This document shows, one piece after another, positions 41,392 to 42,210 of a DNA stretch of 42,210 nucleotides. This stretch comes from Bacteroidaceae bacterium (GTDB taxonomy: Bacteria; Bacteroidota; Bacteroidia; Bacteroidales; Bacteroidaceae). The first letter of the stretch is position 1. Each line of letters starts with the position of its first letter. Under the pieces are notes generated by a model. The model was not told where the DNA came from. It did not search any database and worked only from the letters and a program-made list of their open reading frames with translations. Both the position numbers and the translations under genes were made by a program. The stretch spans positions 1-42,210 of the forward strand of contig JAILKU010000151.1 of assembly GCA_024693505.1 (NCBI GenBank). The letters run 5' to 3'.

Positions 41392-41442
41392 TATATGTTC
41401 GGTAGATGTCCGGTAAAACACCGGACATCTACCGAACATATA
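41392..41442. repeat. Perfect 23-bp inverted repeat with 5-nt loop
   Basis: Arms 41392-41414 and 41420-41442 are exact reverse complements around AAAAC; the core word is TTCGGTAGATGTCCGGT. No T-run follows on either strand, so it is not a classic terminator. In single-stranded DNA or RNA it would form one very stable hairpin. Confidence 0.85.
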
Positions 41443-41665
41443 TATGAGCTGATTCTTTGCTGAATCTTTGTTGCATTGGGGCTGTTTGCTGGTTTTATTT
41501 GAGCTCTTATAGAGCTTTATATGAGTTCTTATAGAGAAGTTCTTTAGACTGATATGAGAATGTTTATACTCAAGCCTTTGTCACAACTTCGTTCTGCCGA
41601 CAGGAAAAGCGAAACTTTCCGGCCCGTAAGTATTAAAAAAAGTTAAAGTTTATAGGAGATAGCAC

Positions 41666-41702
41666 AAAAGACTTAGTCTTTTCTCTTTTTTTTGTAAATT
41701 TG
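41666..41702 (+). promoter_or_regulatory. Promoter with overlapping palindrome for the last gene
   Basis: TAAATTTG (41695-41702) is a consensus -7 element; the start would be near 41709. The expected -33 zone (about 41672-41676, TTAG) lies inside the perfect palindrome AAAAGAC-TTA-GTCTTTT (41666-41682), followed by a T-rich run. The palindrome could be an operator, or an old terminator reused as promoter DNA. Confidence 0.6.
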
Positions 41703-41731
41703 CAACGTAATAACCAAAAACTATCATTGAT

Positions 41732-42210
41732 ATGAAGAAATTCGGATTTATTTGGGCCGCTGCGATGGCTTTTTGCCTTTATGGAACGGTGAGTTCATGC
41801 AGCAGTACTAATGACACGCCCGACGAACCGGAGCCTGTTGTGCCCGTCGTTCCAATCGACCCGGTAACTCCGGAGGTGCCTACGCTGAGCGAGGATGAGG
41901 CCAGTGGCAGTCTGGCGGAACTCATGTCGAGGTGTATGCTGGCTGCTATTGCACCCGATGATAAGTGCAACGATGCAGAGCGGCTGTGGGAGCTGATACA
42001 TACGATCTACTATCAGCCCGAGACGCGTGGCGTGTGGTCCACAGCCGCCGGGTTGGTCAAGTTCAAGCAGGCCATCAACAATGCCAATGCCTTGTATCGG
42101 GCCACATTGCTCGGTGCCATGATAGAGACGAAGCAGACAGGTAAGGATGCCCGCCAATCCATCTGGAAAATCATTATGAAGGCACCAGCCTATGGAAGCC
42201 AGAAACTGCC
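41732..42210 (+). CDS. Lipoprotein of unknown function, N-terminal part (runs off right edge)
   Basis: From the ATG at 41732 the frame stays open to the right edge (159 codons). A signal peptide ends at VSSC (Cys23), suggesting a lipoprotein. A Pro/acid-rich spacer follows (about 29-52, with DEPEPVVPVVPIDPVTPEVP), as in surface-exposed Bacteroidales lipoproteins. A helical globular region then begins (SLAELMSRCMLAAIA, DAERLWELIHTIYYQPE). I do not recognise the family. The consensus -7 element 30 nt upstream of the ATG supports the start. Confidence 0.75.
   Translation, partial: MKKFGFIWAAAMAFCLYGTVSSCSSTNDTPDEPEPVVPVVPIDPVTPEVPTLSEDEASGSLAELMSRCMLAAIAPDDKCNDAERLWELIHTIYYQPETRGVWSTAAGLVKFKQAINNANALYRATLLGAMIETKQTGKDARQSIWKIIMKAPAYGSQKL

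Overview
The window looks like a chromosome segment of a Bacteroidales bacterium, most likely Prevotellaceae. The reasons are the Bacteroidetes promoter type (TTTG, about 20 nt, TAnnTTTG) in front of several genes, BspA-type leucine-rich-repeat and fasciclin lipoproteins, a Cthe_2159-type beta-helix protein, C-terminal tails of the GxYxxxGxKV...GxYIxxxKxxxK type, a GH127 enzyme, a ~1240-residue single-chain PurL and the tpiA-DoxX-DUF1599 gene order. No rRNA, tRNA or CRISPR array was seen.

Left part (1-13.2 kb), mostly plus strand and accessory. An antitoxin-like gene runs off the left edge. Next come a strong promoter, a roughly 330-nt highly structured RNA ending in a terminator-like hairpin, and a gene scar in which a truncated GLUG-type secreted protein is joined out of frame to the last ~50 codons of what looks like an alpha/beta hydrolase. 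A fasciclin lipoprotein, a 1543-residue secreted calcineurin-type phosphoesterase with FN3, LamG-like and BACON-like modules, a class-C-type serine hydrolase and a GH127 glycosidase follow. A hairpin-rich region leads to two small unknown or DUF5675-like genes.

Middle (13.2-23.4 kb), minus strand. A second giant phosphoesterase is a close paralogue of the first in opposite orientation, so the two form ~4.6-kb inverted arms around a ~5.1-kb spacer. Beside it is a four-gene cell-surface/signalling operon: small secreted protein, beta-helix carbohydrate-binding-domain protein, LytS-type sensor kinase and LytTR regulator, read from one good promoter. A lipoprotein follows.

Right part (23.5-41 kb), minus strand and mostly core: dnaG, S4-domain protein, pepT and SPOR protein; tpiA, DoxX/MauE-like protein and DUF1599; M23/LysM endopeptidase and ndk; a GRP/ureide-permease-type sugar transporter with ribokinase; two short chromate-transporter subunits; purL; and a BspA-like LRR protein. 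The last 0.7 kb before the right edge is gene-poor. It holds a phased pyrimidine tract, a perfect 23-bp palindrome and a promoter for a lipoprotein that continues past the edge.

The strongest candidates for something undescribed are the structured RNA at 423-750 with its own promoter and terminator, the inverted phosphoesterase pair, and the beta-helix/LytSR surface operon. All functions are inferred from motifs read by eye; no database search was run.
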